Shown piece after piece: positions 42,789 to 51,512 of a DNA stretch of 64,000 bases. Both the position numbers and the translations under genes were made by a program. How positions within the stretch are numbered: the first letter of the stretch is position 1; every line of letters begins with the position of its first letter. The notes under the pieces were generated by a model. It searched no databases. It was not told the DNA's origin and saw only the letters and a program-made list of their open reading frames with translations. Source of the DNA: Pseudomonas pohangensis (GTDB lineage Bacteria; Pseudomonadota; Gammaproteobacteria; Pseudomonadales; Pseudomonadaceae); NCBI RefSeq assembly GCF_900105995.1, contig NZ_LT629785.1:3658001-3722000 (forward strand), written 5' to 3'.

Positions 42789-42810
42789 TTCCCACGCTCC
42801 CGCGTGGGAA
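42789..42810. repeat. Hairpin 4 of the mosaic (GTTCCCACGC family)
   Basis: TTCCCACGC pairs perfectly with GCGTGGGAA around TCCC. This motif is a widely dispersed intergenic repeat in pseudomonads and other gammaproteobacteria; its minus-strand translation gives the familiar SHAGAWER string. Confidence 0.8.
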
Positions 42811-42843
42811 TGCAGCCCTCGAGGCTCCATCGTCTGTAAGTCA

Positions 42844-42869
42844 GGCTCCCACGCAGGAGCATGGGAGCC
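42844..42869. repeat. Hairpin 5 of the mosaic
   Basis: GGCTCCC (42844-42850) pairs with GGGAGCC (42863-42869); the enclosed bases ACGCAGGAGCAT resemble the centre of hairpin 4, suggesting a diverged second copy of that repeat. Confidence 0.75.
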
Positions 42870-43107
42870 ATCGGGGCGTGCCTGCGGAGCGGTGCCGGAG
42901 CTAGGGGCCCGAAGCGCAGCGCAGGGCCGGATGCAGGGGCAAGCGTTTTTGCTTACATTTGCTGCGACTGGCAAAAGTGAAACGCCCAACAGGGTGGAAC
43001 CGAGCGCTCGGATGAACGCGATAACCGCTGACGTAAACGGATTTCCAATCCGGTAAACATCACAGGCTTTTCGGCAACTTCCCCAGCTAGCCGGTAATGA
43101 CCGGAAT

Positions 43108-45117
43108 TCAGCGCTTGAGCAGGGCGCGGATATCCGCCAGGGCCGAGTTGCCGCGGACGGCCTTGACCTCGACGGGGGTGTCGTCCAGGCCTTCCCATTG
43201 CAGGTCATCGGGCGGTAATTCATCGATGAAGCGGCTCGGCGCGCAGTCCATCACCTCGCCAAACTGTTTGCGTTTGGCGGCGTAGGTCAGGGTTAGGTTA
43301 TGCCGGGCGCGGGTGATGCCGACGTAGGCCAGGCGGCGCTCCTCTTCGATGCTGTCGGCCTCGATGCTGGAGCGATGGGGTAGTAGCTCCTCTTCCACGC
43401 CGAGAATGAACACGGATGGAAATTCCAGGCCCTTGGAAGCGTGCAGGGTCATCATCTGCACGCCCTCGGCACCTTCTTCCTCCTCCTGCTGGCGTTCGAG
43501 CATGTCGCGCAGCACCAGTTTGCCGATGGCCTCCTCGATGCTGATGCCGCCTTCTTCATCCTTTTCCAGGGTATTTTTCAGTGCCTCGATGAGAAACCAG
43601 ACATTGCCCATGCGCGCATCGGCGACCTTGTCGCTGGAAGCGTTCTGGCGCAGCCAGTTTTCGTAATCGATATCCATGATCATGCTGCGCAATACCGCGA
43701 TCGGCTCGCTCTGCGCACACTGCTGGCGAATCCGGTCCATCCAGGCGGTGAAGCGCGCCAGGCGCTCGCTGTAGCGGTCGTCCAGTTGCGTGCTCAGGCC
43801 TGCCTCGCTGCAGGCGCGGTACAGGCTGATCTTGCGTTCGGTCGCGTAATTGCCGAGTTTTTCCAGGGTGGCGGAGCCGATTTCCCGGCGCGGCACATTG
43901 ATCACCCGCAGAAAGGCATTGTCATCCTCCGGATTGACCAGCAGGCGGAAGTAGGACATCAGATCCTTGACCTCCTGGCGGGCAAAGAAGCTGGTGCCGC
44001 CGGACAGCCGGTAGGGAATCTGGTGATGCTGCAACTTCAGCTCCATCAGCTTGGCCTGATAGTTGCCACGATAGAGGATGGCGAAGTCGTTATACGGGCG
44101 TTCGCTGCGCAGGTGCTCGGTGAGGATTTCCATGGCCACGCGCTCGCACTCGGCTTCCTCATTGCGGCAGCGGATCACGCGGATTTCGTCGCCGTGGCCC
44201 ATGTCGCTCCACAGCTGCTTCTCGAAAGCGTGCGGATTATTGGCAATCAGCGTGTTGGCGCATTTGAGAATGCGGCTGGTGGAGCGGTAGTTCTGCTCCA
44301 GCATCACCACTTTCAGTGACGGGTAATCCTCCTTGAGCTGCATCAGGTTTTCCGGCCGCGCACCGCGCCAGGCGTAGATCGACTGGTCATCGTCGCCGAC
44401 CACGGTGAACTGGTTGCGCATGCCGACCAGCAGCTTGACCAGCAAATACTGACTGGTATTGGTGTCCTGATATTCGTCGACCAGCAGGTAGCGTATGCGG
44501 TTCTGCCACTTTTCCAGAATGTCCGGATGCTCCTGCAGCAGTTTCACCGGCTGCATGATCAGGTCATCGAAATCCACCGCGTTATAGGCCTTGAGCCGGC
44601 GCTGATAGTGCAGGTAGACAATCGCGGCAGTCTGTTCGCGCGGATTGCGCGCCGCAGCCAGCGCCTGTTCGGGCATCACCAGTTCGTTTTTCCAGCTGCC
44701 GATCAGGTTTTTCACCTCGTCCACACCGTCATCGCCGGCGTATTCCTTCTGCATGATGTCGCCAAGCAGGGATTTGACATCGGACTCGTCAAAGATCGAA
44801 AAACCCGGCTTGTAGCCCAGGCGCACATGCTCCTTGCGGATGATGTTCAGGCCCAGATTGTGAAAGGTGGAAACGGTCAGGCCGCGGCCTTCGCTGCCGC
44901 GCAACAGGCTGCCGACGCGCTCCTTCATTTCCCGCGAGGCCTTGTTGGTGAAGGTGACGGCGACAATGTGCTGGGCGCGGATGCCGCAGTGCTGGATCAG
45001 GTAGGCGATCTTGCGGGTGATCACACTGGTCTTGCCCGAGCCGGCACCGGCAAGTACCAGCAAGGGGCCGCCGATGTAATGTACGGCTTCCTGTTGGCGG
45101 GGATTGAGTCGGGACAT
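43108..45117 (-). CDS. rep: ATP-dependent DNA helicase Rep
   Basis: 669 residues, normal Rep length. Superfamily 1A 3'-5' helicase that clears proteins ahead of replication forks. Motifs: GAGSGKTSVITRKI (Walker A), FTNKASREMKER, DEYQDTNTSQY (II), VGDDDQSIYAWRGA (III), the YRSTSRIL region (IV), LHASKGLEFP (V) and VGITRARHNL (VI). The start ATG is at 45117. It is transcribed toward the hairpin mosaic and is divergent from the c-di-GMP gene. Confidence 0.98.
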   Translation of the reverse strand: MSRLNPRQQEAVHYIGGPLLVLAGAGSGKTSVITRKIAYLIQHCGIRAQHIVAVTFTNKASREMKERVGSLLRGSEGRGLTVSTFHNLGLNIIRKEHVRLGYKPGFSIFDESDVKSLLGDIMQKEYAGDDGVDEVKNLIGSWKNELVMPEQALAAARNPREQTAAIVYLHYQRRLKAYNAVDFDDLIMQPVKLLQEHPDILEKWQNRIRYLLVDEYQDTNTSQYLLVKLLVGMRNQFTVVGDDDQSIYAWRGARPENLMQLKEDYPSLKVVMLEQNYRSTSRILKCANTLIANNPHAFEKQLWSDMGHGDEIRVIRCRNEEAECERVAMEILTEHLRSERPYNDFAILYRGNYQAKLMELKLQHHQIPYRLSGGTSFFARQEVKDLMSYFRLLVNPEDDNAFLRVINVPRREIGSATLEKLGNYATERKISLYRACSEAGLSTQLDDRYSERLARFTAWMDRIRQQCAQSEPIAVLRSMIMDIDYENWLRQNASSDKVADARMGNVWFLIEALKNTLEKDEEGGISIEEAIGKLVLRDMLERQQEEEEGAEGVQMMTLHASKGLEFPSVFILGVEEELLPHRSSIEADSIEEERRLAYVGITRARHNLTLTYAAKRKQFGEVMDCAPSRFIDELPPDDLQWEGLDDTPVEVKAVRGNSALADIRALLKR

Positions 45118-45426
45118 GGCTGGAGAATCGCCGGGTTGGTTCGGGGGCGCATTTTAGAGCAGCAAGGGTGACAAAGCACCCGGTCGGAGGGTGTTGTGCG
45201 AACAGGTGCGATGCCGTTGGTCGGCTGGTACAGTGCCCAGATCAGAAGCACAAGCGTCAAGGATGCGGCTTTCTGGCCATGCGCAAAACGGGCGTCAAAT
45301 TATTGTCTATTTTTAATAAACACCCCGTATTGCGAAGATAACTCTATGTTGTATATTGAGATTCAGTCAAAAGTTAAAGTGAATTCTTTAAAGTGACTTC
45401 TTAAGTCCTGCCACCCCGGAGATGCC
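45118..45426. other. Intergenic region, AT-rich toward the right
   Basis: 309 bases between divergent rep and the c-di-GMP gene. From about 45295 to 45410 the sequence is strikingly AT-rich for this genome, typical of a promoter/regulatory region. It contains a 13-bp direct repeat (45374-45400). A 66-codon frame crosses it without a ribosome-binding site or family resemblance. Confidence 0.5.
45374..45400 (+). repeat. Direct repeat upstream of the c-di-GMP phosphodiesterase gene
   Basis: TTAAAGTGAATTC (45374-45386) is followed after one base by TTAAAGTGACTTC (45388-45400): 12 of 13 identical with a 14-bp period. It ends 26 bases before the start codon, so a regulator bound there would affect transcription start or translation. 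Confidence 0.6.
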
Positions 45427-47091
45427 TTGACCAGTCAGAGCGCTGCTCCCCGACTGCTTGTACTTGCCGAAGATGCCTTCTGGGCGGAACGGCTGGGCAA
45501 TCTGTTGCTCAGTCTGGGGCAGGCGGGGTTGCTGTTTGCGGCCTCCAGCTGGGAGGCCGGCAAGCGTTTCTGTCAGGACGCACCAACTCTGGTTTTTGCG
45601 GAGCCCGGCTGCTTGCCGGCGGAGGGCGCCTGTATCTGGCCGCAGGTCCTGTTGCTCGACGCCTCGCCGACGACTGTTCCCGCCCAGGTGCAGGACTGGC
45701 TGGCCAGGGATTCGCTGAATGCCGAGGTGTTGCGGCGCTGCCTGATTTCACTGCGCGAGCACTTCAACCACCAGAGCAAGGCTGGCCAGGATGCCCTGAC
45801 CGGCATCGCCAATCGCCAGTCCTTTCAGGCGCAATTGGCCAAACGTCTGGAGCAGGGTGATAACGGCCAGCTGATTCTCGGCTACCTGGATCTGGACAAC
45901 TTCAAGCAGGTCAATGCCAGCCTGGGTCAGCTGGGTGGCGACCGGCTGATTCGCCAGGTGGTGTCGCGCCTGCGTGGCAGTTTTGGCCAGGATGCTTTGC
46001 TGGCCAGAATCGGCAGCGACGAGTTCGCCATCCTGCTGGAGGCACCGGAAAAGTCTGGCGGATGGCTGGAGGCGCAGGCGGCGAAGGCCGTCGAGGCGCT
46101 GGCCGAACCCTTCTGGATTGATGGCGAAAGTCTCCTGCTGGGTTGCAGTCTCGGCCTGGTCCAGGAGCGCGGTCTGGCCGGCCCGGATCTGATGTTCTGG
46201 CATGCGCATATCGCCATGCAGCATGCCAAGGCACACAAAGGCTGCACATTTCAGGTCTATGACGAGCAGGTTTACAGCCGCGCCCACAGTCGCGCCGATC
46301 AGGAGGCGGAGCTGCGCCTGGCGCTGCGCCGCGACGAACTCGAACTGCATTACCAGCCGCGCCTGAACCTGACCAGCGGCAAAGTGGTCGGGCTGGAAGC
46401 GTTAGTGCGCTGGCGGCATCCGGAAAGAGGCCTGCTGCCGCCGCAGGAATTCATACCGCTCGCCGAACAGACCGGGCTGATCGTGCCGCTGGGGTACTGG
46501 GTTATTGCTCGCGCCCTGCGTGATGCCGGCTGGTTGCATGCCTGCGGTTTGCCCAGCCTGCACATGGCAATGAACCTGTCTTTCAAGCAGTTCCTCGACA
46601 GCCAGCTGCTGCCGACCATGCAGCACCTGATTGCCGGCTCTACCGTCGATGCCAGTTGTCTGGAATTCGAGCTGACGGAAACCGCGATGATGAGTCGCAG
46701 CGATTACGTGCTGAAAACCATGCAGACCCTTGGCGAGCTGGGTGCCAGATTTTCCCTGGATGATTTCGGTACCGGCTTCTCCTCGTTCTCGCATCTGGCC
46801 AATCTGCCGATTGCCGTGCTCAAGGTGGACAAGACCTTTGTCACCGGCATGGTCGACAGTCCCGAGCAGCGGCAGATGGTCAAGGTAATCATCAATCTGG
46901 CCCATTCGCTGGGCCTGGAAGTGGTTGCCGAAGGTGTCGAGACAACCCAGGAACTGGACATGTTGCGCCAGTTCGGTTGCGATCAGGTACAGGGTTATCT
47001 GATCAGTCATGCCCTGCCGCTGTCGGACCTGGCGGACTTTCTGATCGCCCGGGATGAGCACGGCGTGCGTCAATTGCGGACGGTGTATTAG
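45427..47091 (+). CDS. EAL-domain c-di-GMP phosphodiesterase with degenerate GGDEF domain
   Basis: 554 residues from a TTG (45427), with GGAG five bases upstream. About 115 N-terminal residues of receiver-like but unassigned sequence precede a GGDEF domain whose active-site motif reads GSDEF (near residues 196-200), so cyclase activity is doubtful. The EAL domain looks complete: GLEALVRW near residue 324, ELTETAMM, SLDDFGTGFSS, VLKVDKTFV and AEGVETTQEL. It should degrade c-di-GMP and favour motility over biofilm. P. aeruginosa has a phosphodiesterase of this form (ProE) next to rep, which this probably matches. Confidence 0.92.
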   Translation: MTSQSAAPRLLVLAEDAFWAERLGNLLLSLGQAGLLFAASSWEAGKRFCQDAPTLVFAEPGCLPAEGACIWPQVLLLDASPTTVPAQVQDWLARDSLNAEVLRRCLISLREHFNHQSKAGQDALTGIANRQSFQAQLAKRLEQGDNGQLILGYLDLDNFKQVNASLGQLGGDRLIRQVVSRLRGSFGQDALLARIGSDEFAILLEAPEKSGGWLEAQAAKAVEALAEPFWIDGESLLLGCSLGLVQERGLAGPDLMFWHAHIAMQHAKAHKGCTFQVYDEQVYSRAHSRADQEAELRLALRRDELELHYQPRLNLTSGKVVGLEALVRWRHPERGLLPPQEFIPLAEQTGLIVPLGYWVIARALRDAGWLHACGLPSLHMAMNLSFKQFLDSQLLPTMQHLIAGSTVDASCLEFELTETAMMSRSDYVLKTMQTLGELGARFSLDDFGTGFSSFSHLANLPIAVLKVDKTFVTGMVDSPEQRQMVKVIINLAHSLGLEVVAEGVETTQELDMLRQFGCDQVQGYLISHALPLSDLADFLIARDEHGVRQLRTVY

Positions 47092-47186
47092 GTCGCCGTA
47101 GCACCGCCCGGACAGCGTTTGCGGCTATTATCCCGCGTGTGGCGCAATGCATAAGCGTCAACTGTCGTCACTCCGGGGTTTTCTGC

Positions 47187-48365
47187 ATGCGTCGTCGTCT
47201 CCTGCCCATCATCATTCTTGGCTGTGCCATCGCCGGGTTCATGTTGCTTAAAGCCACCCGGCCGCTCGCGCCAGAGCTGGAAATTCGTGAGCGTGTCTGG
47301 CGTATCGAAGCGCTACCGGCGAGCGCCGTCAGCACGCAACCGACGCTGGTGCTGTACGGGCGCATCGAGGCTCCGGATCAGCTACGTGCTGCTGCACCGG
47401 TGAGTGGCCGGGTGCTGCAGGTGAATGTGCGTGACGGCGACCGGGTGGCTGCCGGCGCGGTCCTGGCACAGCTGGACCCGCGGGATTTGCAGCCGCGGGT
47501 TGCGCAAGCACGCGCCGATGTCGAGCGCGAACAGATCCGCCACAGCGGCGACCGCAAAGCCATTGCCCAGGAAAAAATCCTCCTGGATCTGGCCGTAACC
47601 AAGCAGAGCCGCTTTGAAAAGCTGAAGAATGCCCGACTGGGCGCGGTGAGTGCCTATGACCAGGCCAGCGAGGACGTGGCGCGTATTCGCCTGTCGCTGA
47701 CCCAGCGCGAACAGTCGATTGCCGAGCACCCTGCGCGTCTGGCGCAACTCCAGGCCAGACTGGAGGAAGCCGAGCGCGATGCGGCGCGCGGCGAGATAGT
47801 GGCGCCTTTCGCTGCACGTATCGGCAAGGTCGAAGTCGCTGCCGGCGACCAGGTTCAGGCCGGGCAAACCTTGCTCCGCCTGTATGCCTCGGATGAGCTG
47901 TTCCTGCGTGCACGGGTTCCGGCGATCTATGCCGAGGAACTGCGCACCGCTCTGCAGCGGGGCGAAGAGCTCAAGGCCAGTGCCGATTTCGGTGCCGTGA
48001 CCATTCATGCTGTGCTCGAACGCATCAGCGGCGAGGCGGATGCGCGTGGGGTCGATGTGCTGCTGCGCATCGAAAATGACACCCATTTGCCAGTCGGCGC
48101 TTTCGTCAACGCGGTACTCGAGCGTCCGGCAGCAAACGAGGTGTTTGTCGTGCCATTTTCGGCACTGCATGGTGGCGAGCGAATCTATGCGGTGCGCGAC
48201 GGGCGGCTGGTCGGCACGCGGGTAACCCGTATCGGCGAACGCCGGGAAGGTGATGAAGTGCGCTTGCTGGTGCGTTCGCCCGAGATAGCATCAGGCGAGC
48301 TGCTGATGACCACCCACTTGCCGAATGCCATCGATGGGCTGGCGGTCGAGGTGCTGGCGCAATGA
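47187..48365 (+). CDS. RND efflux periplasmic adaptor (HlyD/AcrA family)
   Basis: 392 residues from the ATG at 47187 (MRRRLLPIIILGC); the longer frame has no better start. An N-terminal membrane anchor is followed by a first lipoyl half (PVSGRVLQVNVRDGDRVAAGAVLAQLD), a long coiled-coil hairpin at about 100-190, a second lipoyl half (IVAPFAARIGKVEVAAGDQVQAGQTLLRL), then beta-barrel and membrane-proximal domains. It bridges the pump to an outer-membrane channel. The stop overlaps the pump gene start by four bases (ATGA), so the two are translated together. Confidence 0.95.
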   Translation: MRRRLLPIIILGCAIAGFMLLKATRPLAPELEIRERVWRIEALPASAVSTQPTLVLYGRIEAPDQLRAAAPVSGRVLQVNVRDGDRVAAGAVLAQLDPRDLQPRVAQARADVEREQIRHSGDRKAIAQEKILLDLAVTKQSRFEKLKNARLGAVSAYDQASEDVARIRLSLTQREQSIAEHPARLAQLQARLEEAERDAARGEIVAPFAARIGKVEVAAGDQVQAGQTLLRLYASDELFLRARVPAIYAEELRTALQRGEELKASADFGAVTIHAVLERISGEADARGVDVLLRIENDTHLPVGAFVNAVLERPAANEVFVVPFSALHGGERIYAVRDGRLVGTRVTRIGERREGDEVRLLVRSPEIASGELLMTTHLPNAIDGLAVEVLAQ

Positions 48366-51300
48366 AGGCGCAGGGTATCCTGGCGCAACTGACCCGGCAC
48401 AAAGTGGCCGCCAATGTGCTGATGCTGCTGGCTTTCCTGCTCGGCGGCATCGGCCTGCTGCGGATGAACGTGCAGTTTTTCCCGAGTTTCAATCTGGATG
48501 TCATCTCGGTACGGGTGCTCTGGAGTGGCGCGCCAGCCGAAGATGTGGAAGCCGGCATCACCCTGCCGCTGGAAGAAAAGCTCAAGACCGTCGATGGTCT
48601 GAAGAAAATGACCTCGACCTCGGCCCAGGGTGTGGCCAGTATCATGCTGGAGCTGCAGGACGGCACCGAGCCCCTGCAGGCGCTGGATCAGGTGCGCCAG
48701 CGGGTCGATGAGTTCCGCAACCTGCCACGCGACGCCGAACCTCCCGAGGTGGCCCGCGTCACCCGTTACGAGCCGATTGCCCGTCTGCTGGTGCGCGGCA
48801 GCAGTGTCGCGGAATTACGCCCGTGGGTGCGGCGTTTCGAAAGTGAACTGCTGGCCGGCGGTATCGACCAGATAACCATCAGCGGCATGCCGGAAGAGCG
48901 AATTGCCATCGAGGTACCTTCTGCCGCCCTGGAGACGCTGGGCATGTCGCTGATCGAGGTGGGTGAGCGGGTCAGCCAGATCGCCCGCGATGTGCCGGCA
49001 GGGGTTGCCGGCGCACAGGATGCCGCCCGGGAAATCCGCGGCCTGGAGCAGCGGCGTAATGCTCTGGCGTTTGACAATCTGGCGGTGGTCAGCGATGCCC
49101 GCGGACGCATCACTCTGGGAGAAATCGCCAGCATCAGCCGCGAGCCGCGACCGGGCGATCTGGTACTCAGCGAATCCGGCGATGCGGTGGTCGAGATGGC
49201 TTTGCAGCGCACCGAAAGCGGGCACTCGCTGAAGTCGGCCCGCATGCTCGAGGAATGGCTGGCGCGTACGCAGCCGACGCTGCCCTCGTCGATCAAGCTG
49301 GAAGTGTTCGATGAAAGCTGGCAGCTGATCCGTGATCGTATCCAGCTGCTGATCTACAACGGCTTGTCCGGTCTGCTGGTGGTAGTGCTGGTGCTGTACC
49401 TGTTCCTGCCCTCACGCATCGCCTTCTGGGTGACCATGGGTATCCCCACCGCTTTTCTGGCGACCCTCGGGCTGATGTCGATATTCGGTGGCACCATCAA
49501 TATGGTCAGCCTGCTGGCGCTGATCATGGCGCTGGGCATCATTGTCGATGATGCCATTGTGGTCAGTGAGGAAACCGCCACCTTGCGCAGTAACGGTGCT
49601 TCGTCTGACGAGGCCGCGCTGGGCGGTGCGCAGCGCATGCTGATGCCGGTGCTGGCGTCCTCGCTGACCACGGTGGCGGCGTTTATCCCGTTGATGCTGA
49701 TTGGCGGCACGGTCGGCAACATCATGCGCGATATTCCGTTCGTGATGATCATGGTGATCCTCGCCTCGGTACTCGAATGCTTCATGATTCTGCCGGCCCA
49801 CCTCAAGCATGCCATGCGCCCGCGTATGGCTGGCGAGCCTTCGCGCCTGCGGCAAAGGATTGATCAGGCGTTCGACCAGTTTCGCGATGGCTGGTTTCGG
49901 CGCACGGTCACGCTGGCCATCGAATGGCGTGCGGTAACCGTTGCCATCACGTTGACGACCATGATTCTGGCGATCGGTCTGCTGGCGGGTGGACGGGTCA
50001 ATTTCTCCTTCTTCCCCACCCCGGAGGGTCAGGTGGTGTATGCCAATGCCACCTTTGTCGCCGGAACCCCGCGGGCCGAGACCGAGCGCCTGCTGGCGAA
50101 GCTGGAAGCGGCATTGTTCGAAACCGAGCGGGAGCTGGGCGGTGGCCTGGTGCAAACCGCGGTTTCCCGGCTGGGCGCGATTGTGATTAGCGGCACCGGT
50201 ACGGCCAGTGGCGGTGATCAGCTGGCGTCGGTCATGGTCGAGCTGGTGCCGCCGGATATCCGCAGTGTGCGCAACGAGCAGTTCCTGGCCACCTGGCGCA
50301 GCAAGGTGGCAGCTACTGCCGGGCTGGAGCGGCTGACTTTCAACTCGCGTATCGGTGGCCCGCCGGGTCGTGACCTGAATGTGCGGCTGACCGGAGTGGA
50401 CGCGCAAGTGCTGAAGGCCGCCGCGCTGGAGCTGTCGGAAACCATGCAGGCGATCAATGGCGTGAGCGACACCGAGGACGATATGCCTTTCGGTCGCGAA
50501 CAGCTGGTTTATCGCCTGACTCCTGCGGCCGAGGCACTGGGCCTGACCACCGAGAGCCTCGGCCGGCAGCTGCGTGCGGCCTTCGATGGCTATCTGGCGC
50601 AGCTGGTGCAGGTCGAACGTGACGAACTGGAAGTGCGCGTACTGTTGCCACGCGATGAGCGTGAGCGCCTGGATGTGTTCGAACGTCTGAGCATCAGCCT
50701 GCCCGATCGTCAGTTCGTGCCGCTGACCAGCGTTGCCAGCTGGGAGTCGCGCCAGGGCTGGGAGGCATTGCGTCACGCCGATGGCGAGCTGGCCGTCGAA
50801 GTCACCGGCGAGGTCGACGGGGCAAGAACCACGGCCGACCAGATCAAGGCGCAATTGCAGCTTGAAGTGCTGCCGCTACTGGCTGAGAAGTACGGCGTGC
50901 AGTACAGCTTTCAGGGCCGTGCGGCGGACCAGCGCGACTCCATGCAGGATATGCAAAGCGGCATGTTGCTGGGCCTGGGCCTGATCTACCTGATTCTGGT
51001 CTGGTCGTTTGCCTCCTGGAGCTGGCCGCTGGTAGTGATGTCTGCGATCCCCCTGGGTCTGGCCGGCGCGGTTTTCGGGCACTGGCTGCTGGGGATGAAC
51101 CTGACCATGTTCTCGCTGTTTGGTCTGTTCGGCCTGTCGGGCATCGTGGTGAACAACTCGCTGATTCTGGTCAGCCTGTCCAATGAGCTGCGGATGCAGG
51201 GCGCCAATCTGCACGATGCGCTGATTGGCGCTGCCTGTGGTCGCTTGCGCGCAGTGTTGTTGACCTCGCTGACCACCATCGGCGGGCTGGCGCCGCTGTT

Positions 51301-51484
51301 GTTCGAGACCTCCCTGCAGGCGCAGTTCCTGATCCCCATGGCCACCTCGATTGCCTTTGGCCTGGGGGTGTCGGCATTGCTGGTGCTGTTCTTTGTGCCG
51401 GCGCTGCTGTCCTTGCTGGAAAGCTTCAAGCAATGGTCAGCCGCCCTGCTGGGATTGTCGGCGAAGCCCGCAGAGCAGGAGTGA
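48362..51484 (+). CDS. RND-family efflux pump, inner-membrane permease
   Basis: 1040 residues, AcrB-like: twelve helices in two halves, each with a large periplasmic loop. The proton-relay Asp pair is present in LIMALGIIVDDAIVVSEE. The second half includes LFGLFGLSGIVVNNSLILV. Substrates cannot be read from the sequence; the pattern fits the HAE/AcrB-like group rather than heavy-metal pumps. Co-translated with the adaptor. No outer-membrane channel gene or local regulator accompanies it; comM is convergent downstream. Confidence 0.95.
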   Translation: MKAQGILAQLTRHKVAANVLMLLAFLLGGIGLLRMNVQFFPSFNLDVISVRVLWSGAPAEDVEAGITLPLEEKLKTVDGLKKMTSTSAQGVASIMLELQDGTEPLQALDQVRQRVDEFRNLPRDAEPPEVARVTRYEPIARLLVRGSSVAELRPWVRRFESELLAGGIDQITISGMPEERIAIEVPSAALETLGMSLIEVGERVSQIARDVPAGVAGAQDAAREIRGLEQRRNALAFDNLAVVSDARGRITLGEIASISREPRPGDLVLSESGDAVVEMALQRTESGHSLKSARMLEEWLARTQPTLPSSIKLEVFDESWQLIRDRIQLLIYNGLSGLLVVVLVLYLFLPSRIAFWVTMGIPTAFLATLGLMSIFGGTINMVSLLALIMALGIIVDDAIVVSEETATLRSNGASSDEAALGGAQRMLMPVLASSLTTVAAFIPLMLIGGTVGNIMRDIPFVMIMVILASVLECFMILPAHLKHAMRPRMAGEPSRLRQRIDQAFDQFRDGWFRRTVTLAIEWRAVTVAITLTTMILAIGLLAGGRVNFSFFPTPEGQVVYANATFVAGTPRAETERLLAKLEAALFETERELGGGLVQTAVSRLGAIVISGTGTASGGDQLASVMVELVPPDIRSVRNEQFLATWRSKVAATAGLERLTFNSRIGGPPGRDLNVRLTGVDAQVLKAAALELSETMQAINGVSDTEDDMPFGREQLVYRLTPAAEALGLTTESLGRQLRAAFDGYLAQLVQVERDELEVRVLLPRDERERLDVFERLSISLPDRQFVPLTSVASWESRQGWEALRHADGELAVEVTGEVDGARTTADQIKAQLQLEVLPLLAEKYGVQYSFQGRAADQRDSMQDMQSGMLLGLGLIYLILVWSFASWSWPLVVMSAIPLGLAGAVFGHWLLGMNLTMFSLFGLFGLSGIVVNNSLILVSLSNELRMQGANLHDALIGAACGRLRAVLLTSLTTIGGLAPLLFETSLQAQFLIPMATSIAFGLGVSALLVLFFVPALLSLLESFKQWSAALLGLSAKPAEQE

Positions 51485-51512
51485 TGAGCACACCGCGCCG
51501 GCAACAACAGCC

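Larger units (their letters stand above)
42454..43051. repeat. Non-coding hairpin mosaic bounded by inverted 13-bp repeats
   Basis: The only long gene-free stretch here (729 bases between the cytochrome and rep genes). GGATTGGAAATCC (42454-42466) recurs inverted as GGATTTCCAATCC (43039-43051). Inside are at least five separate hairpins, listed below. Open frames across it translate into low-complexity strings such as SHAGAWER, a known mark of a dispersed gammaproteobacterial intergenic repeat and not of real protein. No transposase, tRNA or origin is visible. It looks like a nested composite of intergenic repeats, perhaps mobilised in trans. Confidence 0.7.

Noticed and set aside
42543..42869. 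CRISPR array
   Set aside because: The repeats are hairpins of different sequence and spacing; no regular direct repeat with unique spacers and no cas genes anywhere in the window.
42446..42871. Possible protein gene in the mosaic, minus strand
   Set aside because: Translation is Arg/Cys/Ser-rich and built from repeat sequence; frames on both strands are open only because of GC-rich palindromes.
42454..43051. Insertion sequence or prophage remnant
   Set aside because: No transposase or integrase fragment, and no clear target-site duplication next to the inverted ends; kept as a repeat instead.
42777..43223. Possible protein gene ending in the SHAGAWER-type string
   Set aside because: That string is the translation of a dispersed intergenic repeat, and the frame overlaps the end of rep.
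45196..45396. 66-codon plus-strand gene between rep and the phosphodiesterase
   Set aside because: No ribosome-binding site, no recognisable family, and it crosses the AT-rich promoter region and the direct repeat.
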